From assembly GCA_023417775.1 (NCBI GenBank), contig JAEZEJ010000005.1:1-15633 (forward strand): a stretch of 15,633 bases of DNA, written 5' to 3'. Below the pieces are notes generated by a model that made no database searches, was not told where the DNA came from, and saw nothing but the letters and a program-made list of their open reading frames with translations. The position numbers and the translations under genes are program-made. Positions 15,574 to 15,633 of this stretch are shown here, piece by piece. How positions within the stretch are numbered: position 1 is the stretch's first letter; each line of letters begins with the position of its first letter. This stretch comes from Actinomycetes bacterium. GTDB taxonomy: Bacteria; Actinomycetota; Actinomycetes; Propionibacteriales; Nocardioidaceae.

Positions 15574-15633
15574 GGGGCCGGGGGGGGGGCGCCCCCCCCA
15601 GCGCCGGGGCCCGCGGCGCGCGACTCGCCCGCC
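15574..15633. other. Low-complexity G/C block at the right end
   Basis: A run of 10 G, CG, then 8 C, followed by GC-only palindromic sequence to the end. Its G-run then C-run form repeats the block at 2589-2652. It is probably a contig-end or consensus artefact; I see no gene in it. Confidence 0.6.

Overview
The window looks like two pieces of DNA from different phyla joined end to end. Positions 1 to about 2588 read as an alphaproteobacterium, possibly Caulobacterales/Hyphomonadales: a secreted SH3-repeat protein, a divergent NADPH-type D-2-hydroxyacid dehydrogenase with a strong AAGGAGG ribosome site, and a Gram-negative outer-membrane beta-barrel protein. Positions about 2653 to 15575 read as a high-GC actinobacterium: a WhiB regulator, actinobacterial Crp and MarP, GTG starts, and leaderless promoters. 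Between them lies a run of G and C homopolymers ending in 31 consecutive C. A second G-run/C-run block closes the right end (15574-15633). The simplest reading is a chimeric contig or sequencing artefact, with the crossover at the poly-C that encodes the polyproline linker of the outer-membrane protein. I do not read it as a transfer event.

The actinobacterial part follows the gene order I recall for Mycobacterium tuberculosis Rv3681c (whiB4) to Rv3667 (acs). It runs: WhiB4-like Fe-S protein (+); two Get3/ArsA-like ATPases in one overlapping operon (-); then, divergently, a 51-residue DUF4177 protein, a RidA-family protein, a Nudix hydrolase and a metallo-beta-lactamase-fold hydrolase (+). 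These are followed by a DUF559/AbiEi-like protein (+), Crp (-), and endonuclease III, a CoA-pyrophosphatase-type Nudix, the membrane serine protease MarP and a four-helix membrane protein (+). The block ends with a holin-X-type membrane protein (-) and acetyl-CoA synthetase (-). Compared with M. tuberculosis, the homologues of Rv3673c (thioredoxin-like), Rv3670 (ephE) and Rv3668c are missing, and a Nudix gene and the DUF559 gene are extra.

Functional themes in the block are redox and acid stress (WhiB4, MarP), cAMP-responsive regulation (Crp), damage and metabolite repair (Nth, RidA, the Nudix proteins), possible handling of membrane proteins (the Get3-like pair), and acetate activation (Acs).

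Regulatory signals: four genes have a TANNNT -10 hexamer exactly 6 or 7 bases before their start codon, which implies leaderless transcripts. Strong GC-rich hairpins without a U-tract sit at convergent or downstream gene ends. The DUF559 gene is the only clearly accessory gene. It is bracketed by imperfect 13-bp direct repeats, with an 11-bp inverted repeat after it. I saw no RNA genes, CRISPR arrays, insertion sequences or integrases, and no clear evidence for a new multi-gene system.
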